Source: an uncultured Mucilaginibacter sp.
GTDB lineage: Bacteria; Bacteroidota; Bacteroidia; Sphingobacteriales; Sphingobacteriaceae
Length of the DNA stretch: 64,000 nucleotides
NCBI RefSeq assembly: GCF_946479965.1
Contig: NZ_CAMLHX010000008.1
Coordinates: 1-64,000 of the forward strand
Reading direction: 5' to 3'
Both the position numbers and the translations under genes were made by a program. The notes under the pieces were generated by a model. The model made no database searches and was not told the origin of the DNA. It saw only the letters and a program-made list of their open reading frames with translations. Positions 43,229 through 51,900 of the stretch are shown one piece after another. Position 1 is the first letter of the stretch. Each line of letters opens with the position of its first letter.

Positions 43229-44656
43229 ATGAAGAAATTATTTATCCCGTTTCTATTCCTGGCTCTTGCAGTGTTTTTTGCCTCCTGGAGTAGAAAAGAC
43301 ACCAATCCGGTACTTACCGTTGAGGGAGGACAAATTAAAGGAGTTCCGACCCCCACTAAAGGAATTATTGCCTACAAAGGAATTCCATTTGCAGCTCCGC
43401 CTGTAGGCAACCTGCGTTGGAGAGAACCTCAGCCTGTATTGCCTTGGAAAGGCGTAAAAACAGCTGACAAATACGGAGCAGCAGCTATGCAGGTTACCTG
43501 GGATCCGAACAGTTTTTATGGTAAAGAATGGCGTGCCAGCGGCAGTGTTCCGTTTAAAGAAGATTGCCTTTATCTGAATGTATGGACACCAGCAGCTGGC
43601 GAAAAAACTAAAAAACTTCCGGTTGCTGTGTGGATTCACGGTGGCGGCTACCGCGAAGGATTTGCTTTCGAACCTGAAATGGACGGAGGTGAAGATTGGG
43701 CTTCTCGCGGCGTAATTCTGGTGTCTGTTACTTACCGTCTTGGCGTGATGGGCTTTTTCTCTCACCCGCTTTTGTCGGCTGAAAGCCCGAACAAAGTATC
43801 AGGCAATTATGGCTTGATGGATCAGGCAGCAGCCGTGAAATGGGTGTACAAAAACATTGAACAATTTGGTGGTGATCCTAAAAATATCACCATTTTCGGA
43901 CAGAGCGCCGGTGCCGGTAGCGTACAATCTTTATGTGCTTCTCCTGTCTCTAAAAGCATGATAAGTAAAGCCATTAGCATGAGCGGTGGCGGACTTAATA
44001 CAAATGGCAGGCCAGGACTTTCTTTAGACACTGCGCAATTACAAAACAAAAGAATGATGGATCACTTCGGTAAGAAAACGCTAGCCGAAATGAGATCCCT
44101 ATCTTTCGACGAACTGCTTCAAATGTCTCAAAAATACACTGAAGCTACAAAAATGCGTTTGGCTTGGAGCCCTGTTATCGACAACTACTTCTTAAAGAAA
44201 ACTTTTTCAGAAGCTGCAATGGCCAGAGAGATACCAGATATCCCATATATGATTGGTTTTACATCTAATGACCTAAGTGACATGACCAAGCCAATCAACG
44301 ATTTCGCTGCATTGCGTGCAGGCCAGAGCACAAAGCCAACATATGCTTATATGTTTCAGCGTCAGCTTCCGGGCGATGCAAGTGGCGCTTTCCACTCTGC
44401 CGACCTATGGTACATTTTCCACTCGCTACGCCACAGCTGGCGCCCGTCTACAGCCGGCGACGAAGAATTAAGTAAGAAAATGGTTGACTTCTGGACCAAT
44501 TTTGCTAAGTCAGGCAACCCTAATGGTAAACTGGAAAGTACCTGGAAACCTTATACCGCTCAAAACCCGCAATTTTTGTTGTTGGATGCAGATAAGGACA
44601 AGGCAGTATTTAGCATGACTGCGACTCCACAGTATAAGGGCAGCGTCCGAAGATAA
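43229..44656 (+). CDS. secreted type-B carboxylesterase
   Basis: A 475-residue alpha/beta-hydrolase with a signal peptide ending near residue 20 (FASWS). The family elements are there: GIPFAAPPVGNLRW, EDCLYLNVWTP, the oxyanion hole HGGGYREG, the nucleophile in FGQSAGAGS and the catalytic His in AFHSADLWY. It hydrolyses esters in the periplasm or outside. Gly codons are often GGA here, unlike most neighbours (GGC/GGT), and repeats lie on both sides, which hints at transfer. It is shorter than the usual 500-550 residues. Confidence 0.93.
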   Translation: MKKLFIPFLFLALAVFFASWSRKDTNPVLTVEGGQIKGVPTPTKGIIAYKGIPFAAPPVGNLRWREPQPVLPWKGVKTADKYGAAAMQVTWDPNSFYGKEWRASGSVPFKEDCLYLNVWTPAAGEKTKKLPVAVWIHGGGYREGFAFEPEMDGGEDWASRGVILVSVTYRLGVMGFFSHPLLSAESPNKVSGNYGLMDQAAAVKWVYKNIEQFGGDPKNITIFGQSAGAGSVQSLCASPVSKSMISKAISMSGGGLNTNGRPGLSLDTAQLQNKRMMDHFGKKTLAEMRSLSFDELLQMSQKYTEATKMRLAWSPVIDNYFLKKTFSEAAMAREIPDIPYMIGFTSNDLSDMTKPINDFAALRAGQSTKPTYAYMFQRQLPGDASGAFHSADLWYIFHSLRHSWRPSTAGDEELSKKMVDFWTNFAKSGNPNGKLESTWKPYTAQNPQFLLLDADKDKAVFSMTATPQYKGSVRR

Positions 44657-44710
44657 AAATATGCCGCTAACACGGTAGAAACAGTCTCTTTTAAGACTTA
44701 GTCTCTTAAT

Positions 44711-44746
44711 AGAAATGCCGCATTTATAATTGAATGCGGCATTTCT
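44711..44746 (+). terminator. hairpin after the carboxylesterase gene
   Basis: A 14-bp perfect stem (agaaatgccgcatt / aatgcggcatttct) with an eight-base loop lies 55 bases past the stop. It is followed by atttatt rather than a strong T-run, so it is a probable but weaker terminator. Confidence 0.6.
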
Positions 44747-44811
44747 ATTTATTAAAATCGACAATTATATCTCCCGTATTGTTGATTTAATATATTCAAG
44801 CATTTACTCCG

Positions 44812-44889
44812 CTCCCGCAAGCGTCCCGCTTGTGGTTAATAAAGTGTTCGGCTGTTGCGAACTGTTTCATTCTCTTACCGAACGAACAC
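44812..44889 (+). repeat. 78-bp double-hairpin repeat, copy 1
   Basis: First short stem caagcg...cgcttg, then a larger one from gtgttcg to cgaacac. Copies of exactly the same length are at 45643-45720 and 46824-46901; the second half alone is at 48822-48867. Confidence 0.85.
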
Positions 44890-44938
44890 CAACCAATTTT
44901 GTCACACGCGGCACGCGTGCGCCAGCGTGAGGGGCAAC

Positions 44939-44974
44939 ACTGGTGCGGTGACAACACCGACCAGAGGCTGAATG
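44939..44974 (+). repeat. 36-bp repeat, copy 2
   Basis: Copy of 41311-41346 with two or three substitutions. It follows a cgcggcacgcgtgcgcc word (44907-44923) that also occurs at 43080 and, changed, at 45737. Confidence 0.8.
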
Positions 44975-45102
44975 GATATAGTGGATTGGTTGATGAGTGT
45001 TCGGTAGGTGTTGGGGTGTTCGGGTGGGGAACGAACAGTAACCATCACGTCATTGCGAGGAACGAAGCAATCTCCGTGGGATAGGCATAGGAAATTGTTG
45101 GT

Positions 45103-45145
45103 CACGAGTACTCAGCCCGCTTGGCTGCGCTGCATACTCGCGCCA
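45103..45145 (+). repeat. REP-like palindrome, copy 1
   Basis: A cacgagtactcagc ... gctgcatactcgcgccag unit; the ends are imperfectly complementary and would form a hairpin. Related units are at 55253-55295 (inverted), 55341-55385 and 56003-56151. Confidence 0.8.
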
Positions 45146-45157
45146 GAGAGGGGAACA

Positions 45158-45586
45158 CTATAAATTTAAGAATTTTTTGCATTCATTATGTTGACTTTGA
45201 ATTTTTCGTCGCAAAGCGAGGTCATTTACAGTTGACGGCAACGGATTTTTAATAAGCTCTTTTATGGATGAATGTAATTGCAATAAAAAGAATTCAATGA
45301 AATCATTTTGATCACACGTAAATAAAAGCAACGCGTGATTTTTATAAGCTAAACTCAAGTGTCCTTTAGCGTACAAAATAGCTGTTACAGCCTCAGAAAC
45401 ATCTTGAGTATTTGTAGGGTGTGCTTTTGTAATTGGATGGATAAGTCTATTGCAATCTTGAGCCTTTAACGTTAACTGATTTTCAATGTTTGAAATAACC
45501 GTATGCTTCTGCGATAGATAACTTTGATAAAGCGCAAATAACGATACCGACAAAGCACCAATTGAAATCCAGATAGAGAGGTCCAT
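45158..45586 (-). CDS. hypothetical protein with N-terminal membrane helix
   Basis: A 142-residue protein with one N-terminal hydrophobic segment (MDLSIWISIGALSVSLFALY) and a mostly helical cytosolic part (ISNIENQLTLKAQDCNRLI, SSIKELIKNPLP). I recognise no family. It is flanked by repeat elements on both sides, and base composition is AT-rich compared with the core genes. Confidence 0.65.
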   Translation of the reverse strand: MDLSIWISIGALSVSLFALYQSYLSQKHTVISNIENQLTLKAQDCNRLIHPITKAHPTNTQDVSEAVTAILYAKGHLSLAYKNHALLLFTCDQNDFIEFFLLQLHSSIKELIKNPLPSTVNDLALRRKIQSQHNECKKFLNL

Positions 45587-45642
45587 ATTAATTTTTAATA
45601 ATTGTCCTTATATGTTATTAAATTGCGATGGATACAAGTTCG

Positions 45643-45720
45643 CTCCCCCAAACTTCTCACTTGTGGTTAATAAAGTGTTCGCCTATTGCAAGCAGTCTCA
45701 TTCCCTTACCGAACGAACGC
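45643..45720 (+). repeat. 78-bp double-hairpin repeat, copy 2
   Basis: Same length as copy 1, more diverged in the first stem (caaacttctcacttg). It lies just upstream of the minus-strand 142-aa gene and is followed by a cgcggcactcgtgcgc word (45737-45752). Confidence 0.8.
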
Positions 45721-45768
45721 CTACTATTTTGTCACACGCGGCACTCGTGCGCAAGCATAAGTGAAAAT

Positions 45769-46740
45769 TTAATGAATGAGACCATTCCGCTTTGTTTTGA
45801 ACCTCTCAGCATTATCAGCTAAAAATCTTCCAACTACATTTAATCGTTCAGAGTCATCATCGGTCAAGACACCATAAGGCTTAAGTTGACTGTAAATTTC
45901 AGTGCCGATAGTTCCACCGTGTCTTTCATATTCCACGACGTTTAAAAAACCATTCCAAAAACCGTCAAATTTCAATGTTTGAACGAGCTTCTCTACAAGG
46001 GGTGGCAATACTGCTATTGATGCCCAATAAGTTCTACTTTCATCATTAAATAACAACTGTTGAATAAAATTTCTATCAGAATACAGAGCCTTGTTATCTG
46101 CCTCCAAACTCACGATTCTTTTTTCGAGATTTGATTTTTCATCGGTAATATTGATAAGCTTTTCATTCAACTTTAATTCCACACTATTTTTAAAGGTGAG
46201 TGAATCATTTACTTCCTTGATTTTCTCATTAAGAGCAGATACTTGATCATTGATTTGTCTTATTTGACCATTTTTAACAATTATTTCTGCAAGTTGCTCG
46301 TCATAACTTTTTGATAATAATCTTCCGGCTTTCCTTTCTTCTTCATATTTAGCTGAATATTCATTCCTTTCAGTTAAGACTTCTTCATACTCGTTTCTAG
46401 CTATTACATTTTTGTTTATAACCCTTTTAGTAATTCCAGGCATCAATCCAAAGTCTATAAATAGTGCCAACGATCTTGTTCCTACTATTATTAAATACCC
46501 AATAATCATTATTACAAAAGTCCAAATAACATCTCTGGCAATGGTACTCCCCGTAAACTCTATTTTTCCAATAGCCCGTAACGTTGCTATCCTTATCTCT
46601 AAACCTTTTACTTCGCCGATATTAAATAATGTATACCAGAACTCCCAATGGTGAATGATAAGTATAAGTCCAAGTGTTCCAAAAAAAGGATTGCTAAGTT
46701 TTTCCTTAGCATTTTGAAAAAAAGAGTTGAAAAAATCCAT
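45769..46740 (-). CDS. two-helix membrane protein with long coiled coil
   Basis: A 323-residue protein counted from the ATG giving MDFFNSFFQNAKEKLSNPFF; nine more N-terminal residues are possible from 46767. Two membrane segments (about 25-45 and 75-105) lie near the N-terminus, with the pattern KLSNPFFGTLGLILIIHHWE that I associate with a widespread unknown membrane family. A coiled coil of about 100 residues follows (DEQLAEIIVKNGQIRQINDQ), then a small C-terminal helical domain. Function unknown. Confidence 0.7.
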   Translation of the reverse strand: MDFFNSFFQNAKEKLSNPFFGTLGLILIIHHWEFWYTLFNIGEVKGLEIRIATLRAIGKIEFTGSTIARDVIWTFVIMIIGYLIIVGTRSLALFIDFGLMPGITKRVINKNVIARNEYEEVLTERNEYSAKYEEERKAGRLLSKSYDEQLAEIIVKNGQIRQINDQVSALNEKIKEVNDSLTFKNSVELKLNEKLINITDEKSNLEKRIVSLEADNKALYSDRNFIQQLLFNDESRTYWASIAVLPPLVEKLVQTLKFDGFWNGFLNVVEYERHGGTIGTEIYSQLKPYGVLTDDDSERLNVVGRFLADNAERFKTKRNGLIH

Positions 46741-46823
46741 CGTAAAAGCAAAAAGGAAAAATAGCAATAATTTACTAAAAATCAGTTACTTCCATTTTAT
46801 AGCTCTCAGAGACGGGACCCTGG

Positions 46824-46901
46824 CTACCGCAAGCATCCCGTTTGTGGTTAATGAGGTGTTCGGCTGTTGGAAATTGTCGCGTTTCCTTACCGAACGAACA
46901 C
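46824..46901 (+). repeat. 78-bp double-hairpin repeat, copy 3
   Basis: Third full copy, ending in cgaacgaacac. Its last base is part of the stop codon (TAG on the minus strand) of the SRAP gene at 46901. Confidence 0.85.
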
Positions 46902-47689
46902 TACAGGTTTAATTCCAATGCAGGCAGATCAGCGTATTCAAATGGTTCTGTTGGGTCCAGCAAAGCCTGAAACTCTTTAGTAATAGTACAAGCCGTCATT
47001 AACCCGGCAGGGTATTGCGTTGAGGCAATTTCGGTAATGCGTTCATCGGTTAAGTCGGTCATCATCCATTCCCACGCCAGTTCATCGGTTAAAATAGTGG
47101 GCATGCGCATTTTAGAGTTATGCACCTGCTGCATTAAATGGTTGGCTTTTGTGGTAGTTACCGCTACGGTATGCGCAATTTCACCTGTTTCTCGGTCCGT
47201 CCATTCCTGGCTAATAGCTGCCATAAAGAAGTAAGGGGCGTCGGCAACGTTTATGTAGTACGGGTATTTATCGGGCGTTTTAAGTGGAAGCCCTGTTTTA
47301 GCATGGTTGCGGTATACGTGCCGCCATTCAAAAAAGCCAGTTGATAGCACTAAGCAGCGCCTTTTCCTTGCTGCATCGGCCCACATTGAGCGTTTACCGG
47401 CTTCGTTAGTGAACAGGTTTTCTACTTTGGCATTAAGCGTGGTAAACTTCCTTTTAAATATATCAGCCTCCTGCCTGTTAGGGATAAAGGGCGCAATTAT
47501 GCCCCATTCCATTTGCACAATATCAAAGTTACTTTTATCGGCATTAGGTTTAAGCACAGCTATGGGCATGCCACTAAAGCCGTTAACAACGCCGTTGTTT
47601 AAAAAGTCATAATCTTTAACAGCTTTTTCTAACTGTTGCAGCATTATCAAATCAGTTCTTGATACTTTTTGTCCGTTGTAGTAACACAT
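46901..47689 (-). CDS. SOS response-associated (SRAP/HMCES/YedK) family protein
   Basis: A 262-residue protein. I start it at the ATG giving MCYYNGQ, because SRAP proteins act through Cys2 after Met removal; an open frame reaches 12 codons further upstream. The family elements STGFFEWRH (active-site Glu) and KMRMPTIL are present, along with YFMAAISQEW. Members form covalent links to abasic sites in single-stranded DNA. It is the last of four closely spaced minus-strand genes. Confidence 0.93.
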   Translation of the reverse strand: MCYYNGQKVSRTDLIMLQQLEKAVKDYDFLNNGVVNGFSGMPIAVLKPNADKSNFDIVQMEWGIIAPFIPNRQEADIFKRKFTTLNAKVENLFTNEAGKRSMWADAARKRRCLVLSTGFFEWRHVYRNHAKTGLPLKTPDKYPYYINVADAPYFFMAAISQEWTDRETGEIAHTVAVTTTKANHLMQQVHNSKMRMPTILTDELAWEWMMTDLTDERITEIASTQYPAGLMTACTITKEFQALLDPTEPFEYADLPALELNL

Positions 47690-47690
47690 A

Positions 47691-47939
47691 TCATTTGTTC
47701 TTTTTATCGTGGTAATACCTGCCAATAACCGGGCCTATTTCATCGGCAATCGCTTGTCTGCCTTCTGGTATGGTCGTCCAGAACTTGAATCCCTTACCGT
47801 TATCAACCACTACTAAGTTAACAGGTTTTACGTTAATTGAAAACTCCACATGAAAAACGCGTGTACCCTTAATTACCGCTTCGCTTACATGCAAAACGTA
47901 ATCGCAATAATTAATCGTGTAGGGACCTTCGTAGGGCAT
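47691..47939 (-). CDS. hypothetical 82-aa protein next to the SRAP gene
   Basis: An 82-residue protein with a beta-rich core (TINYCDYVLHVSEAVIKGTR, FHVEFSINVKP) and a basic C-terminus. It lies one base upstream of the preferred SRAP start, so translation is probably coupled. No family recognised. Genes of this style often stand with SRAP, which I recall but cannot check here. Confidence 0.65.
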   Translation of the reverse strand: MPYEGPYTINYCDYVLHVSEAVIKGTRVFHVEFSINVKPVNLVVVDNGKGFKFWTTIPEGRQAIADEIGPVIGRYYHDKKNK

Positions 47940-47962
47940 CTTATTATAAAGTTAAAGTATTT

Positions 47963-48208
47963 CTATTCCTTCTCATCAAAATAGCTCTCATGTACCAGGT
48001 AAAAGGCGTGTACGGTGTGGTTTATTATTTTTTTACCTTGGTTATACATTTTATGAGATTCGTGTACGGCTGATTCGTTATGGTGTTTGCAAACGCCCTC
48101 GGCGTATTTACGCTCACGGTACATATTCACCATAGCAAAATTAACATCGCCAAATATTTTATTGTCCTGGCATATTACATATACCTTTCTAAACTTGCGG
48201 CGTGCCAT
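47963..48208 (-). CDS. hypothetical 81-aa protein
   Basis: An 81-residue basic, Tyr/His/Lys-rich protein (RKFRKVYVICQDNKIFG, YAEGVCKHHNESAVHESHK). It overlaps the upstream 62-aa gene by 20 bases in another frame, typical of a coupled operon. No known domain is visible. Confidence 0.65.
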   Translation of the reverse strand: MARRKFRKVYVICQDNKIFGDVNFAMVNMYRERKYAEGVCKHHNESAVHESHKMYNQGKKIINHTVHAFYLVHESYFDEKE

Positions 48209-48377
48209 TAATATCCCCCTCAGTAGCTTTTTGCTTTAAACTTTCTGCCTTTATTTTAATTTTCCAGTAGTCCTGTCTTTCAAACATGCCTAAGCGTTGT
48301 TGCACATCGCCCAGCAGTTCAAGCGCTTCGGTTAATAGCTGTTCATAAGTTATTGGGTGTTGGTTTACATCTGCCAT
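48189..48377 (-). CDS. hypothetical 62-aa helical protein
   Basis: A 62-residue, predicted helical protein (ITYEQLLTEALELLGDVQQR, DYWKIKIKAESLKQK). First gene of the small-gene group that leads to the SRAP gene; it overlaps the next gene by 20 bases. Function unknown. Confidence 0.6.
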   Translation of the reverse strand: MADVNQHPITYEQLLTEALELLGDVQQRLGMFERQDYWKIKIKAESLKQKATEGDINGTPQV

Positions 48378-48424
48378 AAGCCGTCAATTTTATCTCACAA
48401 ATTAAAAGAATAAGCTTTGTAATT

Positions 48425-48441
48425 ACTAATATTTTTAGCAA
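48425..48441 (+). promoter_or_regulatory. 17-bp motif shared with the ssb upstream region
   Basis: actaatatttttagcaa is identical at 48425-48441 and 56768-56784, 26 and 46 bases ahead of the 116-aa gene and ssb. It includes tattttta, close to a -7 box, so it may be a shared promoter element. Confidence 0.45.
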
Positions 48442-48466
48442 TTTTGTATTGTTAAAGCATTAGGAT

Positions 48467-48817
48467 ATGGATAAGTTTAAAGTAGCTACAGAGCAGGGGA
48501 TAACCATTATTACACACCTTGAAGCCAATTTGAAACTACGCGTATTAGATGCTGCCACTACCACACTACCCGGCGACACACCCGTTATAGAAGCTACTTT
48601 ATACATTGAGCAAGGGGGCTTTATACCCAAATGCAGCTACTTTTTTGAACTTGCCGACCCCATTACCCACCTAATGAACAACGAAGCGGATATAGACAAT
48701 TTTAAAGCCGCTGTCGACTTCTTTTTCAACTCTGTACTAGGTACAGACCATTACGTTAAAAGCATCCCCAAAGCATCAAGCCTGTGCCCTGCGGAACGGA
48801 AGCATTACCAGTATTAA
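48467..48817 (+). CDS. hypothetical 116-aa protein
   Basis: A 116-residue soluble protein starting MDKFKVATEQGITIITHLEA, with alternating strands and a helical end (NEADIDNFKAAVDFFFNSVL). No recognised domain or membrane segment. It is divergent from the SRAP-operon small genes and shares a 17-bp upstream motif with ssb. A half copy of the 78-bp repeat follows its stop by four bases. Confidence 0.65.
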   Translation: MDKFKVATEQGITIITHLEANLKLRVLDAATTTLPGDTPVIEATLYIEQGGFIPKCSYFFELADPITHLMNNEADIDNFKAAVDFFFNSVLGTDHYVKSIPKASSLCPAERKHYQY

Positions 48818-48821
48818 ACAG

Positions 48822-48867
48822 GTGTTCGGCTGTTGCAAAGTGTTACGTACGAGTACCGAACGAACAC
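48822..48867 (+). repeat. half copy of the 78-bp repeat
   Basis: Matches the second hairpin only (corresponding to 44844-44889), with gtgttcggctgttgc at the start and ccgaacgaacac at the end. Confidence 0.75.
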
Positions 48868-48890
48868 CCCTGCGGGAACGTTAAAAAACA

Positions 48891-48922
48891 AAAAGCCTTT
48901 CAGAATATACTGAAAGGCTTTT
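48891..48922 (-). terminator. rho-independent terminator of the beta-galactosidase gene
   Basis: A 13-bp perfect stem (aaaagcctttcag / ctgaaaggctttt) with a six-base loop; on the minus strand it is followed by tgtttttt. It lies 28 bases past the stop. Confidence 0.85.
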
Positions 48923-48949
48923 CTCTTGCTATTTTAAAGACTACCAGGC

Positions 48950-51900
48950 TTACTTATTGATCTTAAATGGTTTTATAGAACTTGTAAACTTTATGGCTTG
49001 AGGAATGGTTTGATATTTATCAAGCACCCCTATTGCCGTGCAGCCTACCCCGGTAGTTTGGTAGTCGAAATTGAATGTGACACCATCTGATTTTACCAGA
49101 TTATAAGTGTATTTTGCCTTTGTCAAATTTTCGGTGCTGTAATTATAGCAATTGAAATTGAATGGTTCAGTTGATGAAAACTCCACTCCAATTCCTTCAG
49201 CATTTGTCAGCCGCACATAGCGGTTGTCGGTACGCAAGCCATTATCCTGAGGTATCAAATACGGTACAAACATCGCATCAACTGTCGACTTATAAAGCCC
49301 CATCCGATAGCCGGTTTTACGGTCGGGATAATTCTCCTGCGGCCCGCGTCCAAACCATTCTACATTTTGCATTTGGTTATCGAAAACCCATTTTGTTCCG
49401 ATGCGTGGCAATGCCGTAGGCATTTTTCCATTCGGATCGATGGTGTGCTGTAAAGTAATTTCACCGTCGGGCGAGATCGTATAAACCATCTCATTGTCGA
49501 AGCCTGCACTGTTTGAATTTCCAAAAGGTGCAAGTTGATGAATACTGACAATTACATTCTCAGCCTTATTTTCAACCCGGAATGTTTCCAATTTTGACTT
49601 CATTTTATCCAAACCGAGGGAATACCATGGAGCGGCAACCATCTTTCCATAGCCCTCGGCTCTACCCCCGGTATAGGTCCAGTCGTCCTGTTCGTTTGCC
49701 AGCGGGGCACGCCAAACATTAAGTTGCGCTCCCTGTTTCAGCAATTCTTTGCCCATGTATTTCATGGAGGACAATTGTCCATCGGCTTTATTAAAGGTAT
49801 AATCGAAGTTTGCTCCGGATACAATTAAATGTTGCGCATTATCTGTCACTTTTAAAGGATTGGTGTTCTGTTGTACCGGTTTTTTATCGGCAGGAACAAC
49901 CCATGGCAATTCCAATTGATCCCAACACTGTTCAAAACCCTTCGGCGCCCATTGTTTATCTTCTTTAGTATGAAAACTAACTGTTGCCAAATAGCTTGCA
50001 CCGGCTTTTAGCTGGGGCTTTGAGATAGGTATAACGAAGGTCTTTTTTGCTTGCGGTTCAACATTCACGTCCAATTTTCCGGAAGCTATTGTTATTCCGT
50101 TTTCCTCTACATTCCATCGTGCTTCCAAGGCATTCGTATTGGTAAAAAAGTTTCGGTTATGCACTTCAACTTCCATTTTTTCGGCATTGCTCCACTTTAC
50201 AGATATAGGTTGAGCCGATTTTTTTATTTGCCACATTTCAGGCTCCGGAACCCGGTCGGGCCAAATACTTCCATAGGTACGTGCGCCAATTCCATAGCTA
50301 AAAAAGTTGCCTTTGTTTTGCTCTTCTTCAAAATCGAGCCACAAAGCTGCACTCTTTTTCAAGTCGGGTTTTGCTGCAGATAAGTCGTTTATTTCAATCG
50401 CTTTAGGGAAAATACCCACCTGATCGATAATGGCATCGCACAAATAAACCGAGGTATGCTGCCCATGTGTCTCTACGTTCTTGCCCACATTAATAGGAAA
50501 AGGGAAATTAGTGATCTTTCCGGTAACCGGCGCTTCAGCTATCTTTTTGTTGTCGATATATATTGCTATCGCCTTCCCGTTATAAATACCCGCTACGTGA
50601 TGCCATTTTTGTGTCCAATCTTTGGGTAATTCCCCACGAACACTTGTTTTTCTTGATGTGTAGATATAGAACTCGATATTGTCGCCAACTTGCTGCAAAC
50701 CAAACTGATTGTTTCCTTTGGTGAGCATTGTGCCACCCATTTTCATTAAATCGCGAGGAAAGATCCAAAACGAAGCTGTTAATTCATCACCCGAGATTTC
50801 AACATTTTTATCCTGGTAAACTTCCACCCACTGATCATGACCATTCAGATCAATGCCTTTTCCATCGTGTCCGGCCACCAGTTTGGCGCGTCCCATTATG
50901 TGAGTTGCTACATTGTTTGGCGAAGAATCTGTCAATTTCCGAACCGGCTCCAGCAATCCCGGACTCACGAAATCCCAGATGGCTCCGCCCATGATGCGTG
51001 GGTACTGGTAAATAACATCCCAATATTCGTCCAGTCCACCACCGGCATTTCCGGCCACCGAAAGGTATTCGTCCATAAAGGATGGTCGCGGATCAACACT
51101 TGCAGCAACCATCCCCACCTGATTTTTGAGTTCAAAAGGTGATGGATAACGTGGGCCGATAATCTCTTCGCAAGTATGCGCAAAAGCGTTTCCGCCATAC
51201 ATCCAATAGCGTGTAGTATCATATTTTCGTCCTTCCTCAATCACGGCGCAAATATTTTTTCCTTCGCCACTTTCATTTCCGGCGCTCCAAAACAAAATGC
51301 TGGCATGATTACGATCGCGAAGCACCATTTTCCGAACACGTTCGCGATACATGGGTTCCCACTCGGGCCTGTTGCCCAAATATTCAGTTGCATGCGCTTC
51401 ATCTCCGGTTTCATCGATGATGTAAAACCCATATTCGTCTGCTAATTCTAAATAGCGTGCTACAGGTGGATAGTGTGATATGCGTACACAATTTATATTG
51501 AATTGTTTAAACAGCTCAAAATCTTTCCGAATGGTGGCTTCGTCCATGGTATGCCCTAAAGTGGGGTGTTGCATGTGCGTATTGATGCCGTTAAGTTTTA
51601 TGGCCTTGCCATTGAGGTAGAAAACCTGATTGCGGACTTCGGTTTCTTTAAAACCTATCCTGCCGGTAATTACTTCTTCGGTTTTTCCTTCACTGTTTAT
51701 TAATTCCATTGTTAAGCGGTAAAGGCTGGGAGTTTCAGCGGTCCACTTTTTAGGATTTATTATATCTGATGAAATATTAACAATTTGCTTATTATCAGCA
51801 GTTATTTGAACCGCGTCAGAAGTAAAGTTCTTAACTAAAACATTGTCTGAATTAAACAGCGAAGCCCGAACCTTGTAGTTCTTTTTATCGGTTTTAGATT

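Larger units (their letters stand above)
44657..45157. other. 501-bp repeat-rich gap
   Basis: Contains the esterase 3' hairpin, the first 78-bp repeat, the second 36-bp repeat, a degraded half repeat (about 44995-45037) and a REP-like palindrome. No gene is supported. Confidence 0.6.

Noticed and set aside
43253..43765. 170-residue frame antisense to the carboxylesterase
   Set aside because: Shadow of a gene with clear catalytic motifs; Ser/Phe/Arg-rich composition is typical of antisense frames.
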